From assembly GCF_036195325.1 (NCBI RefSeq), contig NZ_CP108101.1, forward strand, positions 5,704,001-5,768,000: DNA of 64,000 nt. The letters run 5' to 3'. This document shows, piece by piece, positions 33,844 to 42,000 of the stretch. This stretch comes from Streptomyces sp. NBC_00234 (GTDB lineage: Bacteria; Actinomycetota; Actinomycetes; Streptomycetales; Streptomycetaceae). Position 1 is the first letter of the stretch; the number at the start of each line of letters is the position of its first letter. The translations under genes and the position numbers were made by a program. Under the pieces are notes generated by a model. The model had not been told where the DNA came from and did no database searches. It worked only from the letters and a program-made list of their open reading frames with translations.

Positions 33844-34560
33844 ATGGAGCGTGTGGTGCGGGGATTCTGGGGTCCCCGGCAGGAGTCCGCGGAGGCGCTC
33901 GCCCGGCGCTGGAAGCAGACGCTCGACCGGCTCGCGGGGCTGCTGCCCGAGGCATGCGCCGGCGAGGGGAGCGAGGGGGCCTGGCACACCGTGCCGGGTA
34001 CCGGACCCGCCACCGCCCTGCGGCCCGACGAGGGCTCCCTGCTCGCCGCCGTTCGCGCCGCGCAGGCGGCGGACGGCTGGTCGGACCGTACGGGCACCAG
34101 CACGCAGTTCGTCGCGGCGGGGGCGCCCGGTTGGAGGGCCGAGGCCGGCGGGCGGGCCGGCGGCACCTCGGAGTTCCTGCTCCAGACGGTCGTGATCGGT
34201 ATCAGCTCGCCGGACGGCGCCCAGGTGCCGGACGCCGCGCTCCTGACCGCGGTCGCCGAGGTGTGGGAGGCCGACTTCGGGGGCGTGAGCGACGACGACG
34301 TGCTCGACGCCCTGGCGGACGGCGGCGGGTTCGCTCCCGACGAGCCGTCCGTCGGCTGGATCGGCTACCTCTCCTCGGCCCGTGCGGCCCTGTTGCCGGA
34401 CGACCTCACGGGCGTCCGCAAGGAGGTGGGCTCCCAGGGAGTGCTGCTGGACATCGCCGCGCCCGGTGACGCCGCGGCGGTGCTCCGGGCCAACCTGCGG
34501 CTGCGCGGGGCGGGGGCGCTCCGGGCGCTGCCGCGCCCGATGGACCGGGCCGCGCTGTGA
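33844..34560 (+). CDS. Imm52-like protein
   Basis: A 238-residue soluble protein beginning MERVVRGFWGPRQESAEAL, an opening I associate with the Imm52 family of polymorphic-toxin immunity proteins; the assignment is from pattern memory only. The rest is an alpha/beta mixture with a central FLLQTVVIGISSP strand and a VGWIGYLSS segment. No toxin gene lies within reach. Its stop overlaps the start of the next gene as GTGA, so the two are translated together. GGAGGCAGG lies just upstream of the ATG. Confidence 0.55.
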   Translation: MERVVRGFWGPRQESAEALARRWKQTLDRLAGLLPEACAGEGSEGAWHTVPGTGPATALRPDEGSLLAAVRAAQAADGWSDRTGTSTQFVAAGAPGWRAEAGGRAGGTSEFLLQTVVIGISSPDGAQVPDAALLTAVAEVWEADFGGVSDDDVLDALADGGGFAPDEPSVGWIGYLSSARAALLPDDLTGVRKEVGSQGVLLDIAAPGDAAAVLRANLRLRGAGALRALPRPMDRAAL

Positions 34561-35096
34561 GCGCCAGGGCCGGGGAGGAGTTCGACACCGTACGCGCGGT
34601 GGCGGACGTCGACGCGCTGCTCGCCGGGCCGGTCCCGGCCGCCGGGCCGACCGTCGCCGAGGGGGAGCCGGCCACGGGGGAGTGGACCGCGACCGGAGGC
34701 GAGGGGTTCCGGATCGTCCCGCTGTGGGAGGGTGACTCGCTCACCGGGGTGTACGAGCCCGAGTGGAACGAGGCGGTGGAGGCCGCCGAAGGCCATCTCG
34801 CCGCTCTCGTACGGGAATTGGATGCCCGCTGGGGTGCTCACCGGCGGGTGGCCATGCATGTGCCGCTGTTCCGGAAGCAGCGGCGGGAGCCCATGCCGCC
34901 GCTGTTCGACGCACTGCTGGCGGAGGACTGCTACGGAGACCTGACGGTGTGGGGGCCGGTGTCCGCCGACGGGCCGCAGGCCGCGCGGCGCTGGGTCGCG
35001 GTGAGTGCCGGGCACAGCGACGGCGACGCGCCCGTGGTCATGGTGGCCGCCGTCACCGACCGTCCGGTGGTCGAACTGCCGGAGGAGGACGGATAG
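34557..35096 (+). CDS. hypothetical protein translationally coupled to the Imm52-like gene
   Basis: A 179-residue acidic, soluble protein of unknown function. The N-terminal 35 residues are Ala/Val/Asp-rich, the middle has WNEAVEAAEGHLAALVRELDARWG (a likely long helix) and HVPLFRKQRREPMPPLF, and the end is acidic. The GTG at 34557 overlaps the upstream stop by four bases. No toxin or enzyme motif was recognised, so a partner role with the Imm52-like protein is only suggested by the coupling. Confidence 0.65.
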   Translation: MSARAGEEFDTVRAVADVDALLAGPVPAAGPTVAEGEPATGEWTATGGEGFRIVPLWEGDSLTGVYEPEWNEAVEAAEGHLAALVRELDARWGAHRRVAMHVPLFRKQRREPMPPLFDALLAEDCYGDLTVWGPVSADGPQAARRWVAVSAGHSDGDAPVVMVAAVTDRPVVELPEEDG

Positions 35097-35106
35097 GGCC
35101 TGCCCG

Positions 35107-36285
35107 TCACAGCCGCGCCGCTTTCAGCGCCATGTGCAGCAGGAGCCGGTCCTCGCCGTCGTTCAGATCGAGTCCGGTGAGCTGGTGGACGCGGGAGAGC
35201 CGGTAGTAGAGCGTCTGGCGGTGGATGCCCAGCTCGGCGGCCGTCCGGCCGGCCTGGCCCGCGCAGTCGAGGAACACCTCGGCGGTGCGGGCCAGTTCGG
35301 TGTGCGGCGCGGTCAGCAGCGTGCTCACCGCGGGGTCGGGGGCGGTGCGGGGGAGCGAGGCCAGCAGACGGTACGGGCCGATGGCCCGCCAGTCGGCGAC
35401 CCTGCCGAAGCGGGTCTCGGCCGTGGCGGCGCGGGCCGCCGACACGGCCTCGTGCCAGGAGACGGCCAGCTCCGCCAGGCCCCGGCGGGGGACCGCGATC
35501 CCGGCGGTGGCGTCCGGGCCCGCAGCCGAGCGCAGCCGGTCCGCGGCCGTCGTCGCGGGGTCCAGGACATCGGACGAGCGCAGCCTGATCAGCGCGGCCA
35601 GGGAGACGGTGCCCGAGCCGGGCGCGGCTTCCGGAGCCTGCGCGACAGCCGCCGCCCCGGCCGGGTACGCGACCGTGGACAGGGCCGCCGCCGACGGCAC
35701 CGTACCCACCGAGGGCGAATCGTCGGCCCACGGGCTCACGCACACCACGGTGTGCAGACCGTCCGCGTAGGGGCCGAGCGCCTCGCGCAGCGCGGCGACC
35801 GCCATGTCGCGCTGCCAGCCCCGGCCCGCCGTGAGCACCGCACCGAACTCCCGGGACAGGTCCGTGCCCGCCCGCGCCTCGTCGGAGAGCAGTCCCCCGA
35901 TCCGCGAGGCCACGTCCATCGCCGCCGCCAGCTGGTCGTCGGTCGGCCCGGGATCCGCGTCGAGCAGCCACACGTAACCGAGCACGACACCCCGATGGCG
36001 TACGGGAAGGCAGATCCGGCCGCGGAACACACCGGCCTCCGGGGCGGCCGGAATCCGGACCGGGCCGGTGGCCCTGGCGATGCCGAAGCCCTCGAACCAG
36101 GCCCGGACCGCCGGTGTGGAGCGGCGGGTCAGGATGGACCGGGTGCGGACCGGGTCCATGGCCGTGTCGTCGTCGCTGTCGTGGGCGCCGAAAGCGACCA
36201 GGCCGAAATCCCGGTTCTCCAGGGTCGCCGGGGCGCCGAGCAGTGCCGAGATCTCGTCGACCAGCTCCTGGTAATCGCCTTTCAC
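35107..36285 (-). CDS. PucR-family regulator, likely of proline catabolism
   Basis: A 392-residue transcription factor. It has a GAF-like N-terminal half (VAFGAHDSDDDTAMDPVR ... GYVWLLDADPG), a central GGDEF-like/CdaR region, and the C-terminal PucR helix-turn-helix (GQAGRTAAELGIHRQTLYYRLSRVHQLTGLDL). It is divergent from proline dehydrogenase, an arrangement in which PucR proteins activate the adjoining catabolic genes, so a PutR-like role is inferred. The GTG at 36285 gives VKGDYQELVDEIS; an earlier start at 36372 would run through the operator region. Two GACAGNTGTC palindromes lie immediately upstream of its start. Confidence 0.82.
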   Translation of the reverse strand: MKGDYQELVDEISALLGAPATLENRDFGLVAFGAHDSDDDTAMDPVRTRSILTRRSTPAVRAWFEGFGIARATGPVRIPAAPEAGVFRGRICLPVRHRGVVLGYVWLLDADPGPTDDQLAAAMDVASRIGGLLSDEARAGTDLSREFGAVLTAGRGWQRDMAVAALREALGPYADGLHTVVCVSPWADDSPSVGTVPSAAALSTVAYPAGAAAVAQAPEAAPGSGTVSLAALIRLRSSDVLDPATTAADRLRSAAGPDATAGIAVPRRGLAELAVSWHEAVSAARAATAETRFGRVADWRAIGPYRLLASLPRTAPDPAVSTLLTAPHTELARTAEVFLDCAGQAGRTAAELGIHRQTLYYRLSRVHQLTGLDLNDGEDRLLLHMALKAARL

Positions 36286-36304
36286 CCGCTCATTCTCGCA
36301 CCCT

Positions 36305-36350
36305 TCAGACAGATGTCTGAGGTGGCGGCCACGGATGCGTGACAGCTGTC
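36305..36350. promoter_or_regulatory. paired GACAGNTGTC operators between putR-like and proline dehydrogenase genes
   Basis: TCAGACAGATGTCTGA (36305-36320) and GACAGCTGTC (36341-36350) are palindromes sharing the decamer GACAGNTGTC, with centres 33 bases apart, about three helical turns. They lie in the divergent promoter region, fitting cooperative binding by the PucR regulator to control both directions. A possible -10 (TTAGAT, 36375-36380) for proline dehydrogenase lies just downstream. Confidence 0.6.
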
Positions 36351-36464
36351 GATGGCACAGGATCGGAGACATCCTTAGATTTCACGGTGGTTCTCCGTGC
36401 TGTACCGGTCCGTGTCACTTCGTACCCCTACAGCCTCGTTCGTTTCATCCCGTGGAGGTGCCCC

Positions 36465-37391
36465 GTGCTGGGTCCCGTGATTCTCGCCGCGTCCCGCAGC
36501 GACAAGATGCGTCGTTTCATCTCGGCAGCGCCGGGCACCAAGCAGGTCGTCGACCGGTTCATCGCCGGTGAGACCGTCGAGCAGGTCGTCCCGATCGTCA
36601 AGGACGCCACGGGCAAGGGCCTGGAGGTCACCCTCGACGTCGTGGGTGAGGACATCACCACCCCCGAGCAGGCCGCCGCCGCGCGCGACGCCTACCTGGA
36701 GCTGATCGGCCGGCTCAAGGAGCTGGGCCTCGGCACCCGCGCCGAGATGTCCGTCAAGCTGTCGATGTTCGGCCAGGCGCTGGACGGGGGCCACGAGCTG
36801 GCCCTCGCCAACGTGCGCCCCGTCGTCGAGGCCGCAGCGGCGATCGGCACCACGGTCACCCTGGACGCCGAGGACCACACGACCCTCGACTCGATGTTCA
36901 CCATCCACGAGGAGCTGCGGAAGGACTTCCCGCAGACCGGCTGTGTGATCCAGGCGTACCTGTTCCGCACCGAGGACGACGCCCGCCGCCTGGCCGCCGC
37001 CGGCAGCCGCGTCCGCATCGTGAAGGGCGCCTACAAGGAGCCCGCCTCCGTCGCGTACCAGGACAAGTCGGAGATCGACAAGGCGTTCGTCCGCATCATC
37101 AAGATCCTGATGGACGGCGCGGGCTACCCGATGATCGGGTCCCACGACCCCCGCCTCATCGCCATCACCCAGGAGCTCGCCCGCAAGGCCGGGCGCAAAC
37201 TGGACGAGTACGAGTTCCAGATGCTGTACGGCATCCGCAGCGACGAGCAGATCCGGCTCGCGGCCGAGGGCCACCGCATGCGCGTCTACACGGCGTACGG
37301 CACCGACTGGTACGGCTACTTCATGCGCCGTCTCGCGGAGAAGCCGGCCAACCTCCTGTTCTTCGGCCGCTCCATCCTCACCAAGGGCTGA
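36465..37391 (+). CDS. proline dehydrogenase (monofunctional)
   Basis: Oxidises proline to pyrroline-5-carboxylate with FAD. At 308 residues it is the stand-alone actinobacterial form. The TIM-barrel motifs are clear: VKLSMFGQALD, TLDAEDHTTLDSM, GCVIQAYLFRTEDDA, RIVKGAYKEP, and the C-terminal FQMLYGIRSDEQ with YGTDWYGYFMRRLAEKP. The GTG at 36465 is preceded by GGAGG six bases upstream; the frame is open upstream but passes through the promoter. It forms an operon with the next gene. Confidence 0.93.
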   Translation: MLGPVILAASRSDKMRRFISAAPGTKQVVDRFIAGETVEQVVPIVKDATGKGLEVTLDVVGEDITTPEQAAAARDAYLELIGRLKELGLGTRAEMSVKLSMFGQALDGGHELALANVRPVVEAAAAIGTTVTLDAEDHTTLDSMFTIHEELRKDFPQTGCVIQAYLFRTEDDARRLAAAGSRVRIVKGAYKEPASVAYQDKSEIDKAFVRIIKILMDGAGYPMIGSHDPRLIAITQELARKAGRKLDEYEFQMLYGIRSDEQIRLAAEGHRMRVYTAYGTDWYGYFMRRLAEKPANLLFFGRSILTKG

Positions 37392-37438
37392 CCTGCCCGG
37401 CTGACCCCCACCCCCTGACACAAGGAGACAAGGCACTC

Positions 37439-39070
37439 ATGGACGCTGTTACCCAGGTCCCCGCGCCGGTCAACGAGCCGGTCCGCTCCTACGCCCCCGG
37501 CTCCGCCGAGCGCGCCCGCCTCGAGGTGAAGCTCAAGGAGCTCGCCGAGAACCCGATCGACCTGCCGATGACCATCGGCGGGGAGAAGCGGATGGGTGGC
37601 GGCGAGCGCTTCGACGTCGTGCAGCCGCACAACCACAAGGCCGTCCTCGGTACCTTCGCCGGTGCCACGGAGCAGGACGCGCAGGACGCGATCGACGCCG
37701 CCCTCGCCGCCGCCCCGGCGTGGCGCGCGATGTCCTTCGACGACCGCGCCGCGATCATCCTGCGCGCCGCCGAGCTGCTCGCCGGCCCCTGGCGCGAGAC
37801 GCTGGCCGCCTCGACGATGCTCGGCCAGTCGAAGACCGCGCAGCAGGCCGAGATCGACACCCCCTGCGAGCTCGTCGACTTCTGGCGCTTCAACGTGCAC
37901 TACGCGCGCCAGATCCTCGCCGAGCAGCCCCCGGCCAACTCGCCGGGCGTGTGGAACCGCATGGACCACCGCCCGCTGGAGGGCTTCGTCTACGCGATCA
38001 CGCCGTTCAACTTCACGGCCATCGCGGGCAACCTGCCCACCGCCCCCGCCCTCATGGGCAACGTGGTGGTCTGGAAGCCGTCCCCCACGCAGACCCACGC
38101 CGCCGTGCTGCTGATGCAGCTCCTGGAGGAGGCCGGTCTGCCGAAGGGCGTCATCAACCTGGTGACCGGCGACGGCATCGCCGTCTCCGAGGTGGCCCTG
38201 AACCACCGCGATCTGGCCGGTATCCACTTCACCGGATCGACCCCGACCTTCCAGCACCTGTGGAAGACCGTCGGCAACAACATCGCCAACTACCGGACGT
38301 ACCCGCGTCTGGTCGGCGAGACCGGCGGCAAGGACTTCGTCGTCGCCCACCCGAGCGCCGACCCGGCCATCCTGAAGACCGCGCTGACCCGTGGCTCCTT
38401 CGAGTACCAGGGCCAGAAGTGCTCGGCGTCCTCGCGTGCGTACGTGCCGGCCTCCATCTGGAACTCCGGTTTCAAGGAGGCGTTCGCGGCCGAGGTCGAC
38501 GGCATCACCATGGGTGACGTCACCGACCTGTCGAACTTCATCGGCGCCGTGATCGACGAGCGTTCCTTCGCGAAGAACAAGGCCGCGATCGACCGTGCCG
38601 CGGCGGACCCGAGCTGCACGATCGTCGCGGGCGGCACCTACGACGACTCGGTCGGCTACTTCGTCCGCCCGACGGTCATCGAGTGCGCGGACCCGTCGAA
38701 CGAGGTCTTCACGACCGAGTACTTCGGTCCGATCCTCGCGATCCACGTCTACGAGGACGACGCGTACGACGAGATGCTGGCCCAGATGGAGTCCGTGTCG
38801 GACTACGCCCTGACCGGCTCCGTCATCGCGGGCGACCGTGCCGCCGCGGCCCACACGATGGAGAAGCTGCGCTACGCCGCGGGCAACTTCTACATCAACG
38901 ACAAGTCGACCGGTGCCGTCGTCGGCCAGCAGCCCTTCGGTGGCGGCCGTGCCTCGGGTACGAACGACAAGGCCGGTGCGCCGCAGAACCTGCAGCGCTG
39001 GACGCTGACCCGCGCCATCAAGGAGACGCTGGTCCCGCCGACCGACTACACCTACCCGCACCAGGGCTGA
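37439..39070 (+). CDS. pruA: 1-pyrroline-5-carboxylate (glutamate semialdehyde) dehydrogenase
   Basis: Second step of proline catabolism, oxidising glutamate semialdehyde to glutamate with NAD. The 543-residue aldehyde dehydrogenase has the RFNVHYARQIL region, the ITPFNFTAIAGNLP motif, the NAD site FTGSTPTFQHLW, the catalytic Cys in GQKCSASSR (about residue 328), and the P5CDH ending LTRAIKETLVPPTDYTYPHQG type. AAGGAG precedes the ATG. It lies 47 bases after proline dehydrogenase and is followed by two strong hairpins. Confidence 0.95.
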   Translation: MDAVTQVPAPVNEPVRSYAPGSAERARLEVKLKELAENPIDLPMTIGGEKRMGGGERFDVVQPHNHKAVLGTFAGATEQDAQDAIDAALAAAPAWRAMSFDDRAAIILRAAELLAGPWRETLAASTMLGQSKTAQQAEIDTPCELVDFWRFNVHYARQILAEQPPANSPGVWNRMDHRPLEGFVYAITPFNFTAIAGNLPTAPALMGNVVVWKPSPTQTHAAVLLMQLLEEAGLPKGVINLVTGDGIAVSEVALNHRDLAGIHFTGSTPTFQHLWKTVGNNIANYRTYPRLVGETGGKDFVVAHPSADPAILKTALTRGSFEYQGQKCSASSRAYVPASIWNSGFKEAFAAEVDGITMGDVTDLSNFIGAVIDERSFAKNKAAIDRAAADPSCTIVAGGTYDDSVGYFVRPTVIECADPSNEVFTTEYFGPILAIHVYEDDAYDEMLAQMESVSDYALTGSVIAGDRAAAAHTMEKLRYAAGNFYINDKSTGAVVGQQPFGGGRASGTNDKAGAPQNLQRWTLTRAIKETLVPPTDYTYPHQG

Positions 39071-39076
39071 CGCCCC

Positions 39077-39147
39077 CGGGGCGCCGCACCGGCGCCCCGC
39101 CACGAGTCCCGCCCCCCGCCCGGCCCCCCAGCCGGCCGGGGGGCGGT
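39077..39147 (+). terminator. double hairpin terminator after pruA
   Basis: A nine-base CGGGGCGCC stem (39077-39099) is followed by a larger CCGCCCCCC/GGGGGGCGG stem (39109-39147) that ends in a short T run. Confidence 0.8.
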
Positions 39148-39278
39148 TTCCATGTGCGCCCCGGTCTCCGCGACCGCCTGGTTCCGGCCACGCACCCTTG
39201 CGGCTTAGGTAATGCGCATGTCAAATTCCTTGCTCGGTACGTACGTCCCCACACGTCATCCGAGAAGGAGTTCCCCCC

Positions 39279-40343
39279 ATGAGACGCACCCTTCGTGCGC
39301 GCATCGGCGTTTCCCTGCTCGTCGGCGCGACCCTCGGCCTCGGCGCGACCCCCGCCGGGGCCGAGCCCGTTCCCACCGCAAGTGCCAGTGCCGTCCCCGC
39401 CCCGGCCGCGTACGCCCTGGACGCCACGCTGGAGCGGCAGCTCGGAGCCGAGAGCGCGGGCACCTACCTCGACGCGAAGACCGGCGGTCTCGTCGTCACC
39501 GTCACGACCGACCGCGCCGCCGAGCGGGCCCGTGCTGCCGGCGCCACCGTGCGCCGGGTCACCCGCAGCGCGGCGGAGCTCGACGCCGCGATGGACGCCC
39601 TGGAGGCCGGGGCGAAGATCACCGGCACCTCCTGGGGCGTCGACCCCCGCACCAACCAGGTCGCCGTGGAGGCCGACGAGTCGGTCTCCGCACGGGACAT
39701 GGCCCGCGTCAGGGCCGTCGCGAACCGGCTCGACGGAGCCGTACGCATCGCCAGGGTGCCCGGGGTCTTCCACCGCGAGGTCGCGGGCGGCGGCGCCATC
39801 TACGGCGGCGGGAGCCGCTGTTCGGCCGCGTTCAACGTGACGAAGAACAGCGTCCGGTACTTCGTGACCGCGGGGCACTGCACCAACATCTCCGCCAACT
39901 GGTCCGCGAGTTCGGGCGGAGCGGTGATCGGCGTCCGCGAGGGCACCAGCTTCCCGACCAACGACTACGGCATCGTCCGGTACACCGACGGCTCCGCGCC
40001 CGCCGGGAACGTCGACCTCTACAACGGCAGCTTCCAGGACATCGCCTCCGCCGCCGACGCGGTCGTGGGCCAGGCCCTCAAGAAGAGCGGCTCCACCACG
40101 AAGGTGACCAGCGGCACCGTCACCGCGGTCAACGTGACCGTCAACTACGGTGACGGCCCCGTCTACAACATGGTCCGCACCACCGCCTGCTCGGCCGGCG
40201 GCGACAGCGGCGGCGCGCACTTCGCCGGTTCCGTCGCCCTCGGCATCCACTCGGGCAGCTCCGGCTGCACCGGCACCAGCGGCTCCGCCATCCACCAGCC
40301 GGTCAAGGAGGCCCTGGCCGCGTACGGCGTCACCGTGTACTGA
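39279..40343 (+). CDS. secreted S1-family (alpha-lytic/streptogrisin-type) serine protease
   Basis: A 354-residue preproprotein. A Sec signal (about residues 1-29, ending GAEP) is followed by an alpha-lytic-type propeptide (to about 170) and the mature protease starting near GGGAIYGGGSRCSAAF. The triad is complete: His in TAGHC (about 199), Asp in NDYGIVRY (about 229) and Ser in CSAGGDSGG (about 310). Cysteines flank His and Ser as in streptogrisins. Specificity is not predicted. AAGGAG precedes the ATG; a perfect terminator follows. Confidence 0.92.
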   Translation: MRRTLRARIGVSLLVGATLGLGATPAGAEPVPTASASAVPAPAAYALDATLERQLGAESAGTYLDAKTGGLVVTVTTDRAAERARAAGATVRRVTRSAAELDAAMDALEAGAKITGTSWGVDPRTNQVAVEADESVSARDMARVRAVANRLDGAVRIARVPGVFHREVAGGGAIYGGGSRCSAAFNVTKNSVRYFVTAGHCTNISANWSASSGGAVIGVREGTSFPTNDYGIVRYTDGSAPAGNVDLYNGSFQDIASAADAVVGQALKKSGSTTKVTSGTVTAVNVTVNYGDGPVYNMVRTTACSAGGDSGGAHFAGSVALGIHSGSSGCTGTSGSAIHQPVKEALAAYGVTVY

Positions 40344-40351
40344 CCCGTCCG

Positions 40352-40390
40352 GCGCCCCCTGCCCGGCGGGGACCGCCGGGCAGGGGGCGC
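40352..40390 (+). terminator. terminator after the S1 protease gene
   Basis: A perfect 17-base stem (GCGCCCCCTGCCCGGCG and complement) around a five-base loop. Confidence 0.9.
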
Positions 40391-40408
40391 GCCTGGCAGG
40401 CTGGGTCC

Positions 40409-40948
40409 ATGACCCGTCCGGCCGCACTGCACACCGCGCACACCCACGAGCTGGCCCCGCCCCTTCTCGACGCCGTCCGGGCGTTCCTGGACACGGCCTT
40501 CGAAGGGGACTTCGGCAACGAGGACTGGGACCACACCCTGGGCGGCGTCCACGTCCTCGTGCGCGGGGACGGCGGCGAACTCCTCGCCCACGGCGCCGTC
40601 GTCCAGCGGCGGGTGCTGCACGCGGACCGCTCGTACCGCGTCGGACACGTCGAGGGCGTGGCCGTCCGCGCCGACCGGCGGCGCGAAGGTCTCGGAAGCC
40701 GGGTGACGGCCGCGCTGGAGGGCGTCGTCGACCGGGCGTACGCCTTCGGGACGCTGTCCGCCTCCGCGGCGGGGGCCGGGCTGTACGCGTCCCGCGGCTG
40801 GGAGGTCTGGCGGGGGAGTATCGCCGCCCTGGGCCCCCGGGGGACGGTGCCGCTGCCGGACGAGGAGGGCAGCACCTACGTACGCGGCGGTCCGGACCCC
40901 CGCGCGGGGGCGCTGGTCTTCGACTGGCGCGACGGGGACGTCCTCTGA
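40409..40948 (+). CDS. aac(2'): AAC(2')-like aminoglycoside N-acetyltransferase
   Basis: A 179-residue GNAT enzyme that closely follows the pattern of chromosomal AAC(2')-I enzymes of mycobacteria, which acetylate the 2'-amino group of aminoglycosides. Shared elements include FEGDFGNEDWDHTLGGVH (residues 31-48), HGAVVQRR (61-68), VEGVAVRAD (81-89, the acetyl-CoA loop entry), LYASRGW (125-131) and the ending DWRDGDVL. It may give intrinsic resistance or have a housekeeping role; no aminoglycoside cluster adjoins it. The ATG follows CAGGCT by six bases without a Shine-Dalgarno sequence, suggesting a leaderless transcript. Confidence 0.85.
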   Translation: MTRPAALHTAHTHELAPPLLDAVRAFLDTAFEGDFGNEDWDHTLGGVHVLVRGDGGELLAHGAVVQRRVLHADRSYRVGHVEGVAVRADRRREGLGSRVTAALEGVVDRAYAFGTLSASAAGAGLYASRGWEVWRGSIAALGPRGTVPLPDEEGSTYVRGGPDPRAGALVFDWRDGDVL

Positions 40949-40984
40949 CCTGCGCACCAGAACGCCGGCACCCCCGAAGGCGCA

Positions 40985-41848
40985 CTAGAGTGCCCCGGCG
41001 TCCAGGGCCGTCCACACCGACGGGTACAAGGGGCGGAAGCCCAGCTCGTCGCGGATCTTCCGGGTGGACGTGAGGCCGTACCAGGGGTCCGGGTCCGTCC
41101 CGCCGACCGGTTCGCCGGGGAGCGGCACGCCGTTGAGCCGGTAGAGGTCCACCGTCGTCACCGGCGCGTCGTCGGACACGTTGTAGCGGCGCCCGGCGAT
41201 CCCCGGGGCGAACAGCAGCCGCAGCAGGCCCTGGGCGACATCCGCGTGGTGCACCATTGCCAGACGCCGCGTGGCGGGCCAGGTGCCCACCCACCGCATC
41301 GCGTCCGCGAGGTGCGAGTCGCCCTCCCCGTAGACGAACGGCAGCACGGCCACCCGTACGTCGAGCCCGTGGTCGCGGTGCAGGGCCAGCAGCCCCGCCT
41401 CCGCCTCCGCCTTCGACCGGGGATACACACCCCACAGGAATCCGCCGGGCACCGACTCGTCCTCCTCCGTCAGCGGCCTGCCGCGCCCCACGCCGTACGA
41501 GAGGTTCGTGGAGACCTGGACGAACCGGCCGGTGCCCGCCTCCACCGCCGCCCGTCCCAGCGCCAGGGCCGCGTCCCGGTTCACCGACCACATCTCGTCG
41601 TCCGGCACCCCGCGGAAGGCCGCCGCGATGTTCACGACCGCGTCCGTACCCGCCAGCGCCTTGTGTACGTCGGCCGGTTCCCGCAGGTCACCCACCACCA
41701 CCTCCGCGCCCAGTGCCGCGAAGGGCGCGCCGCGCTGCTCGTCCCGCACGATCACGCGGACCGTGTCACCGGCCGCGGCCCGGTTCAGCAGCCTCGGCAC
41801 GAAACGCCGGCCGACCTCGCCCGTGGCACCCGTCACCAGAATCCGCAT
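40985..41848 (-). CDS. NAD-dependent epimerase/dehydratase family protein
   Basis: A 287-residue extended SDR. The N-terminal MRILVTGATGEVGRR has the TGxxGxxG cofactor motif; the catalytic Ser/Tyr/Lys lie in VQVSTNLSYG and YPRSKAEAE. It probably reduces or epimerises a sugar nucleotide or related substrate, not identified. GGGAGAG precedes the ATG. It is divergent from an MmyB-type regulator, with a perfect palindrome between them, so it is likely that regulator's target. Confidence 0.85.
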   Translation of the reverse strand: MRILVTGATGEVGRRFVPRLLNRAAAGDTVRVIVRDEQRGAPFAALGAEVVVGDLREPADVHKALAGTDAVVNIAAAFRGVPDDEMWSVNRDAALALGRAAVEAGTGRFVQVSTNLSYGVGRGRPLTEEDESVPGGFLWGVYPRSKAEAEAGLLALHRDHGLDVRVAVLPFVYGEGDSHLADAMRWVGTWPATRRLAMVHHADVAQGLLRLLFAPGIAGRRYNVSDDAPVTTVDLYRLNGVPLPGEPVGGTDPDPWYGLTSTRKIRDELGFRPLYPSVWTALDAGAL

Positions 41849-41935
41849 CGTCGCTCTCCCTCATGTCCGTCTCTCCGATGGTCCGCTCGGCACCACCCTG
41901 CGGCGGGCCGGGGCGCGGCGGGAGAGACGCGGTTG

Positions 41936-41958
41936 TCCAGGGACCGGCAGTCCCTGGA
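41936..41958. promoter_or_regulatory. palindromic operator between the epimerase and MmyB-type regulator
   Basis: TCCAGGGAC (41936-41944) and GTCCCTGGA (41950-41958) are perfect nine-base inverted repeats around five bases. They lie 43 bases before the regulator's GTG and 88 bases before the epimerase ATG. Autoregulation plus control of the epimerase gene is the simplest reading. Confidence 0.6.
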
Positions 41959-42000
41959 TACGGCCTGGCTCCGGGAAGGCCCGCGGTCCATGCTGGGCAG

